From Terribium retamae (GTDB lineage Bacteria; Pseudomonadota; Alphaproteobacteria; Rhizobiales; Rhizobiaceae), in assembly GCF_022347545.1 (NCBI RefSeq), contig NZ_JAKREW010000003.1, positions 62,001 through 126,000 on the forward strand: 64,000 bases of DNA, in the 5' to 3' direction. Numbering within the stretch: the first letter of the stretch is position 1; each line of letters opens with the position of its first letter. Position numbers and translations under genes: made by a program. Shown here one piece after another: positions 27,677 to 37,192 of this stretch. The notes below the pieces were generated by a model. It did no database searches. It was not told the DNA's origin and saw only the letters and a program-made list of their open reading frames with translations.

Positions 27677-28462
27677 ATGCCGCGCCCCATGCTTGTCCTT
27701 GCTGCGCTGCTTGCCGGCACCGTCATGCCTACGCACGCCGCCTCCGCGGCAGAGGCCTTTCACGGCGAGTACACAGTCTCCTTTCTCGGAATCACCGTTG
27801 CCAGGTCGAGCTTCGACAGCCGCTATGAGGGCGACAAATACACGATCGACGGCCGCGCTTCGGCAGCCGGCTTGGCACGGATCTTCGATGATACGACCGG
27901 TACGCTGACGGCGAGCGGTCGCTTTTCGCGGGCCGGCATCCAGCCGCAGACCTTTCGCGCGGACTATACGTCGGGCAAGAAGGTCTCGATGGTGGATATC
28001 CGCTTTTCCGGAGGCACGGTATCTTCGTCCAAGGTCTTGCCGCCGCCAAAGCCACGCGGCGACGATTGGCTGCCCCTCGACGCAGGGGATTTGAAAGGGG
28101 TGGCTGATCCGATCGGTGCGACGGTCATACGCGCCGGCAGCCTGGATGAGGTCTGCGGTCGCACCGTGAAGATGTATGACGGCGAGATGCGCGCCAATCT
28201 GGTGCTGGCGCCGGGTAGCAAAAGCAAGATCGCGGTCAAGGGTTATCAGGGCCCAACCGTGAGCTGCCGCATGACCTTCCAACCGGTGTCCGGCTATGCC
28301 CAACGCCGCAAGGCGTTGAAGTTCCTGCGCGACCGTTCGAAGATCATGGTGACGTTTGCGCCGCTTGGCCAAACCGGGATATATGCGCCGATCTACGCAA
28401 CTGTCGGCACGGAGATCGGTACGATCACCATCAAGGCGCGACGGTTCGAGGCGAAAAGCTAG
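27677..28462 (+). CDS. DUF3108 domain-containing exported protein
   Basis: A 261-residue protein with a signal peptide (MPRPMLVLAALLAGTVMPTHA, cleavage near residue 24) followed by a DUF3108 beta-rich domain starting FHGEYTVSFLGITVARSSF. Proteins of this family are periplasmic and structurally resemble lipid- or LPS-handling beta-barrel-like folds. The role is unknown. The ATG at 27677 is preferred over an upstream in-frame start that would lengthen the signal region. The yddG-like gene follows after 29 bp. Confidence 0.8.
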   Translation: MPRPMLVLAALLAGTVMPTHAASAAEAFHGEYTVSFLGITVARSSFDSRYEGDKYTIDGRASAAGLARIFDDTTGTLTASGRFSRAGIQPQTFRADYTSGKKVSMVDIRFSGGTVSSSKVLPPPKPRGDDWLPLDAGDLKGVADPIGATVIRAGSLDEVCGRTVKMYDGEMRANLVLAPGSKSKIAVKGYQGPTVSCRMTFQPVSGYAQRRKALKFLRDRSKIMVTFAPLGQTGIYAPIYATVGTEIGTITIKARRFEAKS

Positions 28463-28491
28463 GCGCGTGAAGACGCGCCACCGGAGGGGAC

Positions 28492-29382
28492 ATGGCGCGC
28501 GCGACACTGATTGGCTTCTCGGCCGTGGCGATGTGGGCGCTGCTGGCGCTGCTCACGGACGCCTCCGGAACGATGCCGCCGTTCCAGCTTTCGGCGATCA
28601 CTTTCGCTATCGGCACCTGTGTAGGCCTTATCGCGAGGCTCTTCATGCCAGCCGCCGAGCGCGAGCCGGTCCCGTCGATCGTGTGGGTGATCGGCATTGC
28701 CGGCCTGTTCGGTTATCATTTCTTCTACTTCACGGCACTGCGTAACGCGCCCGCAGTCGAGGCGAGCCTGATCGCTTATCTTTGGCCGCTGCTGATCGTG
28801 CTGGGCTCGGCGCTGATGCCGGGAGAAAAGCTGGCCTGGAACCATATTGCGGGGGCGCTGCTCGGTCTTGCCGGCACCTTCCTGATCGTCACCAAAGGGG
28901 GTGAGTTGGCCTTCGATCCACGCTACGGTTTCGGCTATGCCATGGCTGCGGTCTGCGCGGTATTGTGGTCATCCTATTCGCTGCTGTCGCGGCGCTTTCC
29001 ATCGGTTCCGACCACCATCGTGACCTGGTTCTGCCTGGCGACCGCGGTGTTGTCCCTGGTCTGCCACCTGCTGCTCGAGCAGACCGTGTGGCCGGAAAAT
29101 GCCGGCCAATGGCTGGCCGTGCTCGGCCTCGGCCTGATGCCGGTGGGGGCTGCCTTCTACGCCTGGGACATCGGTGTGAAGCGCGGCAACATCCAGGTGC
29201 TGGGCGCCGCGAGCTATGCCGCTCCGCTTCTGTCGACGCTGGTGCTGATCGCCGCCGGCTTCGCCGAACCCAGCCTTCGCATCCTTGCAGCCTGCGTGCT
29301 TATCACCGGCGGTGCCGTGCTGGCGGCGAAGTCACTGCTTTTCGGCAGGCGCCAAGCGATCGAGAACGGAGCAGGCGCATGA
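28492..29382 (+). CDS. EamA-family transporter (YddG-like aromatic amino-acid exporter)
   Basis: A 296-residue drug/metabolite transporter with ten predicted helices in two EamA repeats. The segment WVIGIAGLFGYHFFYFTALRNAPAVEASLIAYLWPLLIVLGSAL is typical of the YddG branch, which exports aromatic amino acids. A strong GGAGGGG ribosome site precedes the ATG. The stop overlaps the lysoplasmalogenase ATG by 4 bp (ATGA). Confidence 0.87.
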   Translation: MARATLIGFSAVAMWALLALLTDASGTMPPFQLSAITFAIGTCVGLIARLFMPAAEREPVPSIVWVIGIAGLFGYHFFYFTALRNAPAVEASLIAYLWPLLIVLGSALMPGEKLAWNHIAGALLGLAGTFLIVTKGGELAFDPRYGFGYAMAAVCAVLWSSYSLLSRRFPSVPTTIVTWFCLATAVLSLVCHLLLEQTVWPENAGQWLAVLGLGLMPVGAAFYAWDIGVKRGNIQVLGAASYAAPLLSTLVLIAAGFAEPSLRILAACVLITGGAVLAAKSLLFGRRQAIENGAGA

Positions 29383-30053
29383 TGCCGTTTCCCGGCGGCA
29401 TCGAAGCCACGCCGAACGGCACGCTGGTTTTTTCTTTCGTCGCGGCGGTGCTCTATGCCTTCGCCATCGACAGGCCACCGTCATTGAAACGCTCGGCGGC
29501 CAAGACGCTGGCTGTCGCGCTGCTCGCAATGCTCGCCTGGCTGCAAGGCGGGCCGGTGCTGCTTGTCGCGGCCCTGGGGCTCAGTGCGCTCGGCGATGCC
29601 TTCTTGTCGCAGGACGGCGACAAGGCGTTCCTCGGTGGGCTCGGCAGTTTCCTTACCGCGCACGTCGCCTATGGTGTGTTGTTCGCCGCTGCGGGTGGTG
29701 GGCTGGCGTCATTGACCGAAACGCCCTGGCATATCGTGGCAGCCGTGATCATGGCCGTTTTCGCACTCGCCACGTTGCGTTTGTTGTGGCATCGGATCGG
29801 GTCTGAGCTGAAAGCGCCGGTGGCTGTCTATGTCGCTGCCATCTTCGCCATGGGCGTAACCGCGCTGACCACCAATAGCGCGCTTGTGATCGCGGGTGCA
29901 GTGCTGTTCATGGCTTCGGACGCGCTGCTGGCGATCGAGAAATTCCTGGCCGAGGCGGTCGAACGGCATCGGCTCTGGATGCGATATGCGGTGTGGGCGC
30001 TGTACTATCTGGCGCAAGCGGCGATTACGCTGGGCTTCCTGCTCGTGGCCTAA
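29379..30053 (+). CDS. Lysoplasmalogenase-like membrane protein (YhhN family)
   Basis: A 224-residue protein with seven or eight transmembrane helices and the YhhN/TMEM86 signatures LGLSALGDAFL and FMASDALLAIEKF, the acidic residues thought to form the active site. Animal members hydrolyse the vinyl-ether bond of lysoplasmalogens; the bacterial substrate is unknown. It is translationally coupled to the upstream yddG-like gene. Its TAA stop overlaps the TAG stop of the convergent cupin gene (shared CTAA). Confidence 0.82.
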   Translation: MMPFPGGIEATPNGTLVFSFVAAVLYAFAIDRPPSLKRSAAKTLAVALLAMLAWLQGGPVLLVAALGLSALGDAFLSQDGDKAFLGGLGSFLTAHVAYGVLFAAAGGGLASLTETPWHIVAAVIMAVFALATLRLLWHRIGSELKAPVAVYVAAIFAMGVTALTTNSALVIAGAVLFMASDALLAIEKFLAEAVERHRLWMRYAVWALYYLAQAAITLGFLLVA

Positions 30054-30469
30054 GAGGGCTTCCAGTCGGGCTCGGCCATCTCGAACACTGCAAAATTGAA
30101 ACCCGGCGCCACGGTGCAGCCAACCAACGTCCAATCGCCCAGGCTCTTTGCGGTCTGCCACCAGCCGGCCGGCACCACGATCTGCGGCCGTTCATCGGCA
30201 ATAAGATCCACACCCAGAACATGCCGTGTCACGCCGTGGCCCTCCCGGTGCAACGACAGTTCCAATGGAGCGCCGGCATAGTGGTGCCAGACTTCGGAAG
30301 CATCCTTGACCCGATGCCAGGTTGAAACCTGGCCGCGTTCGAGCAGGAAGTAGATCGCCGTCGAATAGCCGCGGCCGCCTTGCGGTGCGTCTCGAAAGGT
30401 TTCGACATACCAGCCGCCTTCCGGGTGGGGCTGCATATCGAGGGCCGCGATGATTTCCGTCGGGGTCAT
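30050..30469 (-). CDS. Cupin (DUF985/cupin_5) family protein
   Basis: A 139-residue cupin starting MTPTEIIAALDMQPHPEGGWYVETFRD, the DUF985 opening, with the barrel motifs STAIYFLLERGQVSTWHRVKDASEVWHHYAG and a C-terminal GCTVAPGFNFAVFEMAE. The pocket histidines and glutamate suggest a metal or sugar-ligand site. It starts 1 bp after the gloB stop, so it is the second gene of that operon. Confidence 0.88.
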   Translation of the reverse strand: MTPTEIIAALDMQPHPEGGWYVETFRDAPQGGRGYSTAIYFLLERGQVSTWHRVKDASEVWHHYAGAPLELSLHREGHGVTRHVLGVDLIADERPQIVVPAGWWQTAKSLGDWTLVGCTVAPGFNFAVFEMAEPDWKPS

Positions 30470-30470
30470 G

Positions 30471-31238
30471 TCAGAACACGTCCTTGCGCTTGCGGATCTC
30501 GGCAAAGACCTCGGCATCGCCCGCTTTTTCCATGCCGAGATGACGACGGATCGCGGGGTCGTGCCAGCGCAGGAACGGGTTGGTCGACAATTCCTCGCCG
30601 ATCGTCGTCGGCAAGGTCGGCTTGTCGTCCGCGCGCAGCTTCTCGATTTTTGCGGCGCGCTCCTTCAGTGCGGAATTGGTCGGGTCGACAGTCAGCGCGA
30701 AACGCGCGTTGGACAAAGTGTATTCGTGGCCACAATAGACTTTTGTGTCGGCCGGCAATGCGGCGAGCTTTTTCAGCGATTCAAACATCACACCGGCGGG
30801 TGCTTCGAACAGGCGGCCACAGCCTAGCGCGAACAGCGTGTCAGCAGTGAAGACGACTCCGGATTGCGGGAAGTAGTAGGAAACGTGGCCGGCCGTATGG
30901 CCTGGCGTGAAGATCACCTCGACCATTTCTTCACCCAGCTTGAAGCTGTCACCGCCCTTTACGGTACGATCGATGCCGGGAATCTTGGCTTTTTCCGCTT
31001 CCGGACCAATGATTTCGAGACCGAAGCGCTGCTTCAGCGGGAGGTTGGCCTCAACATGGTCGGCATGGTGATGGGTGGTCAGGATGGTCTTTGGCGTCCA
31101 GCCGGTGCGTTTGGTCGCAGCTAGGATGGATGCTTCTTCCGGAGCGTCGACAAGCGCCACCGAACCGCTTTTCGGCTCGCGCAGAAGCACGCCGAAATTG
31201 TCCTGGCGGCACATGAACTGTTCGATTTCGATCGCCAT
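30471..31238 (-). CDS. gloB: Hydroxyacylglutathione hydrolase (glyoxalase II)
   Basis: A 255-residue metallo-beta-lactamase-fold enzyme that hydrolyses S-lactoylglutathione to lactate and glutathione, completing methylglyoxal detoxification. The metal motif [39 protein letters not shown] with the bridging aspartate, and [14 protein letters not shown] are all present. The C-terminal HAGH_C domain ends in RKRKDVF. The ATG at 31238 is supported by the family start MAIEIEQF. The cupin gene follows directly. Confidence 0.94.
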   Translation of the reverse strand: MAIEIEQFMCRQDNFGVLLREPKSGSVALVDAPEEASILAATKRTGWTPKTILTTHHHADHVEANLPLKQRFGLEIIGPEAEKAKIPGIDRTVKGGDSFKLGEEMVEVIFTPGHTAGHVSYYFPQSGVVFTADTLFALGCGRLFEAPAGVMFESLKKLAALPADTKVYCGHEYTLSNARFALTVDPTNSALKERAAKIEKLRADDKPTLPTTIGEELSTNPFLRWHDPAIRRHLGMEKAGDAEVFAEIRKRKDVF

Positions 31239-31386
31239 CGCCGGTCTCCTTGTCGTCCGCAGAGATAGGGTGATCAACTGTTCCTGTCACCCTTTAAAGA
31301 TGCCGGCTCGACCCTACCTGTCCGAAGATAAGGCCAACAGCGCCGCAGTTTGTTGACACCAGCCTCCCCACAGATACGGTCCAGCC

Positions 31387-32172
31387 ATGCATTCGGATAT
31401 TGTCGATCTGCGCTCCTTCTACGCCTCGCCGCTCGGACAATTGGCCGAGCGCTCGATCACCATGGCGTTGTCGTCGGTCTGGGCCTCGGTGCCCAATGAG
31501 AGACTGGTCGGACTTGGCTATGCATTGCCATGGCTGGAGCGCTTCGGCGCTGACGCGGAACGGACGCTTGCCTTCATGCCGGCAACTCAGGGGGCAGTGA
31601 TGTGGCCGCCAGCAGGCCCGTCGGCGACGGCGCTGGTATTCGACGAGGAGTTGCCACTGGTCGATTCGTCCATTGATCGGATGCTGCTCATCCATTCGCT
31701 GGAGCATACGGAAAATCCGCGCGAGACACTGAACGAGATCTGGCGTGTCTTGGCGCCGGCCGGCCACGTCGTTATCGTCGTGCCGAACCGGCGAGGCATG
31801 TGGGCACGTTTTGAACACACGCCGTTCGGTACCGGTCGGCCCTATTCGCGTGGCCAGATCGCCGAATTGTTGCGGGAAGCGAACTTCACACCGGCTGCCT
31901 GGTCGGATGCGCTCTATTTCCCGCCCTCCCAGCGTCGTTTCATGATGCGCTTCCAGTCATTGTTCGAAAGCGCCGGGCGGCGGATGTGGCCGATCTTTTC
32001 CGGTGTCATCGCAGTCTCGGCGCAGAAACGACTCTACCAGGGCGTGCCGGTGGCGCAGCGCGCGTCGCGTCGTGTCTTCGTGCCGGTGTTTTCACCGCAG
32101 GGCGCCACGCGGCTCGGTCGGCAGATGAACGAACCCAACCGGTTGGGTGTTCCGGGGGCACAACGGCGATGA
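31387..32172 (+). CDS. Class I SAM-dependent methyltransferase
   Basis: A 261-residue methyltransferase-fold protein (Methyltransf_11 type) with the late motif DRMLLIHSLEHTENPRETLNEIWRVLAPAGHVVIVVPNRRG. The glycine-rich motif I is poorly preserved (GLGYALPWLERFG), so cofactor binding may be altered. The rest of the C-terminal half is basic. Its stop overlaps the ABC transporter start (ATGA), implying joint expression. The substrate is unknown. Confidence 0.83.
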   Translation: MHSDIVDLRSFYASPLGQLAERSITMALSSVWASVPNERLVGLGYALPWLERFGADAERTLAFMPATQGAVMWPPAGPSATALVFDEELPLVDSSIDRMLLIHSLEHTENPRETLNEIWRVLAPAGHVVIVVPNRRGMWARFEHTPFGTGRPYSRGQIAELLREANFTPAAWSDALYFPPSQRRFMMRFQSLFESAGRRMWPIFSGVIAVSAQKRLYQGVPVAQRASRRVFVPVFSPQGATRLGRQMNEPNRLGVPGAQRR

Positions 32173-34019
32173 GCGATACTACCGGCACCGTTCAGGCCGA
32201 AATGAGCAGCCTTCGGGATCAACTGGCGACGGTGCGACAGGGGTTGACGTTCTCTCCGGGGCGTCGTGCCCTGCTGGGCTTCGGCGGCGGCATCCTCGCG
32301 GTCATCCTGGCCACGGCCTATGGCCAGATCCTGCTCAACCGCTGGAACCAACCCTTCTACGATTCGCTGCAGCGGAGGGATCTGGCTGCCTTTCTCGATC
32401 AGTTGGTCGTATTCGCGATGATCGCCGGCGGCCTGCTCGTACTCAACATTGGTCAGCAATGGCTCAATCAGCGTTTCCGGCTGAAGCTGCGCGAGGCGCT
32501 GACAACCGACCTGATCGAGGAGTGGCTGAAGCCGAATAGAGCCTTCCGCCTCCTCAACGCAGGCGCCATCGGTGTCAATCCCGATCAGCGCATGCAGCAG
32601 GATGCCGGGCACCTGTCCGATCTTTCGACCGACCTCGGCGTCGGCCTGGTGCAATCCTTCATCCTGCTGGTGTCGTTCGTCGGTGTCTTGTGGGCGCTCT
32701 CCTCGGGTTTCGTCTTCAACATCGGTGGCCACACCATAGCCATTCCCGGCTACATGGTCTGGGCGGCGTTCCTCTACGCCGGCATCGCTTCCTGGCTGAG
32801 CTGGCTGGTCGGACGGCCGCTGATCGGGCTCAACAGCGACCGCTATGCGCGCGAAGCGGACCTGCGCTTTTCCATGGTGCGCGTGAATGAGAACATCGAC
32901 GCCATCACGCTCTCGCGTGGCGAGGCGAGCGAGAAGCGGCGGCTTGCAGCCGATCTCGCCGCACTGGTCGCCTCGATCATGCGGATCTTCCGTGCCCAGA
33001 TCAATCTCGGCTGGGTCACCGACACCTATGGCTGGATCACCGTGGTCGCGCCGATCCTGGTCGCGGCGCCGGTTTATTTTGCCGGTGACATCACCTTCGG
33101 CGGGCTGATGATGGCTGTCGGCGCCTTTAACCAGGTCCACTCCTCGCTGCGCTGGTTCGTCAACAATATCGGTGCGATCGCCGACTGGCGCGCCACGCTG
33201 ATGCGTGTCGCCGACTTTCGCATGGCGCTGAAGGAGGCTGACCAATTGCACGGTAGCGAACAGCATATAGAGCTGTTCGAAACCAAGGACGGCACGATGG
33301 TGTTCGAGGACTTGATCGTCGGTGCGACATCCGGCTGTTCGAAACTGGCGGAAAAGTCGGTGACGATCAAACCCGGCGAGCATGTAGTGATCACAGGTGA
33401 TCCGAGCGCAGGCAAGACGCTGTTCTTCCGCGCAGTGGCGGGGCTATGGCCGTGGGGGGCAGGCCGCATCGGCATGCCGGCAGGCGCCAATCTCGCCTTT
33501 ATTCCACGCACCCCGTATTTCGCGCCGGGAACACTGCGCGAGGTGCTGATCGACGGTATGACGGGGATCGACGATGCCAGCGTCACGGGCGTGTTGGCCG
33601 AAATCGGTCTTGACCACCTTGCATCTTCCCTGGGTCGTCACGCTCGCTGGGACAGGGAGCTCAACGAGGAGGAACAGCGGCTGGTGGCCTTTGCGCGGCT
33701 CGCGCTGCAGAAGCCGGACTGGGTGATCATCGACGAAGCGATGGATACATTCAGCGGCACGATTGCCAAACGAGTGTTCGCCATGCTGGGCAAGCATCTG
33801 CCCAAGGCAGGGCTCCTCAACATCGGCCGTGGCCAGCACAACTACAACTTCTTTCCGCGGGCGCTCGAGATCATCAAATGCGCTGACCTGCCGGCGCTGA
33901 AACCGCCGCGGATACGGGCCGGCGCGCTGGAGCCGCCACCCGCCGTTCGGCAGCGCAAACGCAATGGAAACGGCGCCAAACAGCATGATGCCGATCTCGA
34001 GGCCGAAAAGGTGCTGTGA
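32169..34019 (+). CDS. ABC transporter, SbmA/BacA-like membrane domain fused to ATPase (YddA type)
   Basis: A 616-residue protein with six helices in an ABC_membrane_2/SbmA-BacA-like domain (about 30-360) fused to an ATPase (about 390-570). Walker A is GDPSAGKT, Walker B is PDWVIIDEAMD, and the signature is LNEEEQRLVAFARLAL rather than LSGGQ. A basic tail follows. Related YddA/Rv1819c-type proteins move vitamin B12 or peptides; BacA-type transport matters in rhizobial symbiosis. The substrate here is unknown. It is coupled to the upstream methyltransferase by a 4-bp overlap. Confidence 0.88.
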   Translation: MSDTTGTVQAEMSSLRDQLATVRQGLTFSPGRRALLGFGGGILAVILATAYGQILLNRWNQPFYDSLQRRDLAAFLDQLVVFAMIAGGLLVLNIGQQWLNQRFRLKLREALTTDLIEEWLKPNRAFRLLNAGAIGVNPDQRMQQDAGHLSDLSTDLGVGLVQSFILLVSFVGVLWALSSGFVFNIGGHTIAIPGYMVWAAFLYAGIASWLSWLVGRPLIGLNSDRYAREADLRFSMVRVNENIDAITLSRGEASEKRRLAADLAALVASIMRIFRAQINLGWVTDTYGWITVVAPILVAAPVYFAGDITFGGLMMAVGAFNQVHSSLRWFVNNIGAIADWRATLMRVADFRMALKEADQLHGSEQHIELFETKDGTMVFEDLIVGATSGCSKLAEKSVTIKPGEHVVITGDPSAGKTLFFRAVAGLWPWGAGRIGMPAGANLAFIPRTPYFAPGTLREVLIDGMTGIDDASVTGVLAEIGLDHLASSLGRHARWDRELNEEEQRLVAFARLALQKPDWVIIDEAMDTFSGTIAKRVFAMLGKHLPKAGLLNIGRGQHNYNFFPRALEIIKCADLPALKPPRIRAGALEPPPAVRQRKRNGNGAKQHDADLEAEKVL

Positions 34020-34070
34020 GCGCGCCAGAAAGCGGGCCGCAATCGACCGGCAGGCCTGCTGCGCCGGTGT

Positions 34071-34418
34071 TCAGCCGCGCAGGACAGTGATCAACTTGGC
34101 GTAGTTGCCGTTGCGCTGGGCGCCAAAAATATCCCGATGGCTCAGACGGCCATCGGCCATAGCGCCGACGATGCGATTGCAAAAGGCGGCAGGCAGTCTG
34201 GCGACCGAAACGCCGAGGAAAGCTGCCATATTGGCTTTGTCGGCGGCGCTTTCCCGCTTCATGTCTGCGATGCAGTCGGCGGTGATCTGCCTGCGCGTGG
34301 TCCCGCTTTCCTTCAGCACTACCTGAGCAGATTTGTATTCGCCTTCGGTGACAGTGCTGCAGCCTGCCACCGCCAGCAAGGCCAATGCCATGGCAATCCC
34401 GGAAATGGTCCTGATCAT
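34071..34418 (-). CDS. Small predicted lipoprotein
   Basis: A 115-residue protein with a lipoprotein signal (MIRTISGIAMALALLAVAGC, lipobox LAVAGC, Cys20) and a mature domain of about 95 residues. That domain has cysteines in ITADCIADM and AAFCNRI that could form a disulfide in the periplasm. I do not recognise a family. It sits between a convergent ABC transporter gene and a same-strand MFS gene. Confidence 0.72.
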   Translation of the reverse strand: MIRTISGIAMALALLAVAGCSTVTEGEYKSAQVVLKESGTTRRQITADCIADMKRESAADKANMAAFLGVSVARLPAAFCNRIVGAMADGRLSHRDIFGAQRNGNYAKLITVLRG

Positions 34419-34500
34419 GATTTCCCCCGCGACGAGCCGTGACCGAGGTAGCTGAAAGTGGGCGCCGACACAACAGCCCGGCGCGCCACAGTGCGGGAAG

Positions 34501-36051
34501 TTAGAGCGGGTGGCTATGCGCTTGCGATATCGGCAGAGGGCGCGTCTTGCCCGAGCCGAAAATGATGTAGGACAGCGCGGCCAGCACCCATACGCCGAGG
34601 CCGCCATACAGCATCACCCAGCCGAAGCCTTCGACCAGCGCAGCATGCACGATGTCGGACGGTATGGGCAAAGCCGACTGGCCAGGAGCCTGAAGAGCCG
34701 TGGCGTTGCCAGCAGCGATCTTTTCGGCGGCCGCGCGCAGGTCGACCCCATCGAACGCGCTGGGCAGGGCCTTCTTCAGCCCATGCAGAATGCCTTCGAC
34801 AAGGACAAAACCCATCACCGCGATGTTGATGGCAAGCGCGATCAGGCGGGCGCTGGTGTCGATGCCCGAAGCCATGCCGGCGCGGCTCGCTGGCACTGAA
34901 CCGGTCGTCATGTTGGTGGCGGGCGTCGTGGTGAGGCCGAGGCCGATGCCGGCGATGAGAGCGCCGGGCAGCACGGTCAGGCCACTCGCTGCTTCGGAAG
35001 CGGAACCCAGCCACATCAGAATGAAGCCGAGGCCGATGGTGAACAGGCCGAGCGGAATGACGATACGTGCATTGAAACGCGCCAACAGGTACTGAGCGAT
35101 GGGCGGCATCACTAGGAAAGGCACCGTATAGGCAAGCACCGCCAGACCCGTCCTGGTGCTGTCGTAGCCCAACCCGACCGAAAAATAGATCGGCAGATAG
35201 ATCATGAACGGCCAGTAGCTGAAGTTCATGCCGACGCAGCCGACGATCGCGCCGGAAAAGTCGCGGATCTTGAAGACGGAGAAGTCGAACATCGGGTGGG
35301 CGTGATAGCGTTCAACCAGCACGAAAGCGATGAAGCCGATGATCGTCGCTGCAGCGATGCCGAGAGCCGCGGGGCTCAGGAAGCCGCCGAAATCGGGAGC
35401 CTGGGTGATGTAATAGGCAAGGCCGAAGACGGCGGCGCTCAGTGTGACGATGCCCAGCGCGTCTAGCTTCTTGGCCTGCGGATCGCGGGATTCGGTGACG
35501 CCAGCAAAGGTGAGGATCAGACATAGAACCGCCAGCGGCGCGTGAATGAGAAATACCCATTGCCAAGTAGACAGGGCGACGATGCCGCCACCGATGACCG
35601 GACCGAAACCCAGGCCAATGCCGGCAATAACACCCCAGATGGCGAAAGCCCTGCCGCGTTCCCTGCCGTCCTGGAACTGGTGCGAAAGGATAGCAATGGA
35701 GCAGATGAACATGGCGCCGCCGGCCATGCCTTGCAGGAAGCGCGCTGCAATGAGCAGTGAAGTGTCGGGAGCAAGGCCGCACATCAGCGAGGTCAGACCG
35801 AAAGCCGCGACCGTAATGGCAAAGACCAGTCTTCTGCCGAAGCGGTCGGCGAAAGTGCCGGTCGCCATCAATACGGTGGTGCAAGCGATGGTGTAGGCGT
35901 TCATGATCCACTGCATGGCTTTGAAATCAGCCTGCAGCACGCGTTCCAGCGTCGGCAGGATCACTGGCACACTTGAAATCTCCAGGCCGAACATCAGCGC
36001 GGACAAACATACGGCAGCCAGGACGAGGCCGTTTCTACTGGCGGTGTGCAT
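34501..36051 (-). CDS. MFS transporter, DHA2-type (14-helix) drug efflux
   Basis: A 516-residue permease with about 14 helices. It has motif A-like GTFADRFGRRLVFAI and the antiporter motif C region AIWGVIAGIGLGFGPVIGGGIV typical of drug:H+ antiporters in the DHA2 branch. The ATG at 36051 follows a strong GGAGG six bases upstream. It is divergent from a LysR regulator across 135 bp, which probably controls it. The substrate is unknown. Confidence 0.9.
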   Translation of the reverse strand: MHTASRNGLVLAAVCLSALMFGLEISSVPVILPTLERVLQADFKAMQWIMNAYTIACTTVLMATGTFADRFGRRLVFAITVAAFGLTSLMCGLAPDTSLLIAARFLQGMAGGAMFICSIAILSHQFQDGRERGRAFAIWGVIAGIGLGFGPVIGGGIVALSTWQWVFLIHAPLAVLCLILTFAGVTESRDPQAKKLDALGIVTLSAAVFGLAYYITQAPDFGGFLSPAALGIAAATIIGFIAFVLVERYHAHPMFDFSVFKIRDFSGAIVGCVGMNFSYWPFMIYLPIYFSVGLGYDSTRTGLAVLAYTVPFLVMPPIAQYLLARFNARIVIPLGLFTIGLGFILMWLGSASEAASGLTVLPGALIAGIGLGLTTTPATNMTTGSVPASRAGMASGIDTSARLIALAINIAVMGFVLVEGILHGLKKALPSAFDGVDLRAAAEKIAAGNATALQAPGQSALPIPSDIVHAALVEGFGWVMLYGGLGVWVLAALSYIIFGSGKTRPLPISQAHSHPL

Positions 36052-36186
36052 CAAAACCTCCGGCGTCGGCGGAGGCGATGTCCACGCCCGCGCCGTCAAT
36101 TGCGTTGCGAAATCCGAGTTTCAGATAGTTGCAGCTTGAACATAAGAAAATGCGATGTAAACCTATTTCAGAGATAACAAATTGGT

Positions 36187-37053
36187 ATGCTGACAATGTT
36201 GTCACTAGACGTCGAAGCCGTGCAGGCTTTTGTCATGGTTGCCGATCTTCAGAGCTTCACCCGCGCCGCCGACGCGTTGGGCACAACGCAGGCAGCCATC
36301 AGCGTGAAGCTCAAGCGCCTTGAGGAAAAGGTCGGCCGCAGGCTGATCGAACGCACGCCGCGGCACGTGCGGCTTTCAGCGGAAGGGGCGGTGTTTATCC
36401 AGCCCGCGCGCGACTTTCTCGCTGCACATGACCGTGCCGTTGCCGGGCTTTTCTCCTGCGCCCGCCGCTTTGCGCTGGGCATCGCAGCCCATGTCGCCGG
36501 CCCGGAGGTCACGACACTGCTGGCGCGTCTCAACGAACATGATCCGGCGCTGACCATCGAGGTGCAGGTCGACAATTCCCGCAATCTGCTCGATGCGTTC
36601 GACCGTGGAGAACTCGACGCGGCGATCGTGCGGCGCGAGGACGATCGGCGCGACGGGGAGGTGTTAGGGCCAGAGCATTTCGGCTGGTTCGCAGCGCCCA
36701 ATTTTCGTTGCCGCCCGGACGAGCCGATACGGCTTGCCGCCTTGTCGCCTGCATGCGGCGTTCGCGACATCGGCACGCATGCGCTCGATGACGCCGGCAT
36801 CGCGTGGACCGAGGTGTTCCTGGGTGGCGGCTCTTCGGTCGTGATGGCGGCCGTCTCGGCAGGATTGGCCATGGCCGTATTCTCGGAGCGGCTTGCGCCG
36901 GTCGGTACGGTTGAAGTGAGCCGCAAGTTCAACCTGCCGCCACTGCCATCCTCGGAAATTGTGCTGCATTCGACGCTGACCGACCAGCGTTCGCGCGACG
37001 CGCTGCGCACCATCGCCTGCGCCTTCCGCGAACATCGCGCCGCGGCAGCGTAG
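36187..37053 (+). CDS. LysR family transcriptional regulator (divergent from MFS gene)
   Basis: A 288-residue LysR protein with an N-terminal winged helix (LDVEAVQAFVMVADLQSFTRAADALGTTQAAISVKLKRLE) and a type-2 periplasmic-binding effector domain (about 95-285). Alternative starts are ATG 36187 or ATG 36196; the second gives the shorter MLSLDVEAVQAF start. Its likely target is the divergent efflux permease. Confidence 0.9.
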   Translation: MLTMLSLDVEAVQAFVMVADLQSFTRAADALGTTQAAISVKLKRLEEKVGRRLIERTPRHVRLSAEGAVFIQPARDFLAAHDRAVAGLFSCARRFALGIAAHVAGPEVTTLLARLNEHDPALTIEVQVDNSRNLLDAFDRGELDAAIVRREDDRRDGEVLGPEHFGWFAAPNFRCRPDEPIRLAALSPACGVRDIGTHALDDAGIAWTEVFLGGGSSVVMAAVSAGLAMAVFSERLAPVGTVEVSRKFNLPPLPSSEIVLHSTLTDQRSRDALRTIACAFREHRAAAA

Positions 37054-37088
37054 ACGCGCCCTGTCGGGCACGGTCCACGACCTGCCGC

Positions 37089-37192
37089 TAGAGCATTTTG
37101 TAGCCAAGTGGAATCACTTGGCGTCACAAAAATGCGACGAAAACAAAAACTTAAAGCGTTTCCGCGTTTCCGTGAAAAACGGAAACGTTCTA
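37089..37192 (+). repeat. Extragenic palindromic element, module A (copy 1)
   Basis: About 104 bp: TAGAGCATTTTGTAGCC, then an AAGTG/CACTT dyad, ACAAAAATGCG, an A-rich linker, then the hairpin module GCGTTTCCGC...GGAAACGTTCTA. It matches the copies at 38378-38480 and 42599-42700 by eye. Its last three bases (CTA) are the metA stop codon on the other strand. Confidence 0.85.
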
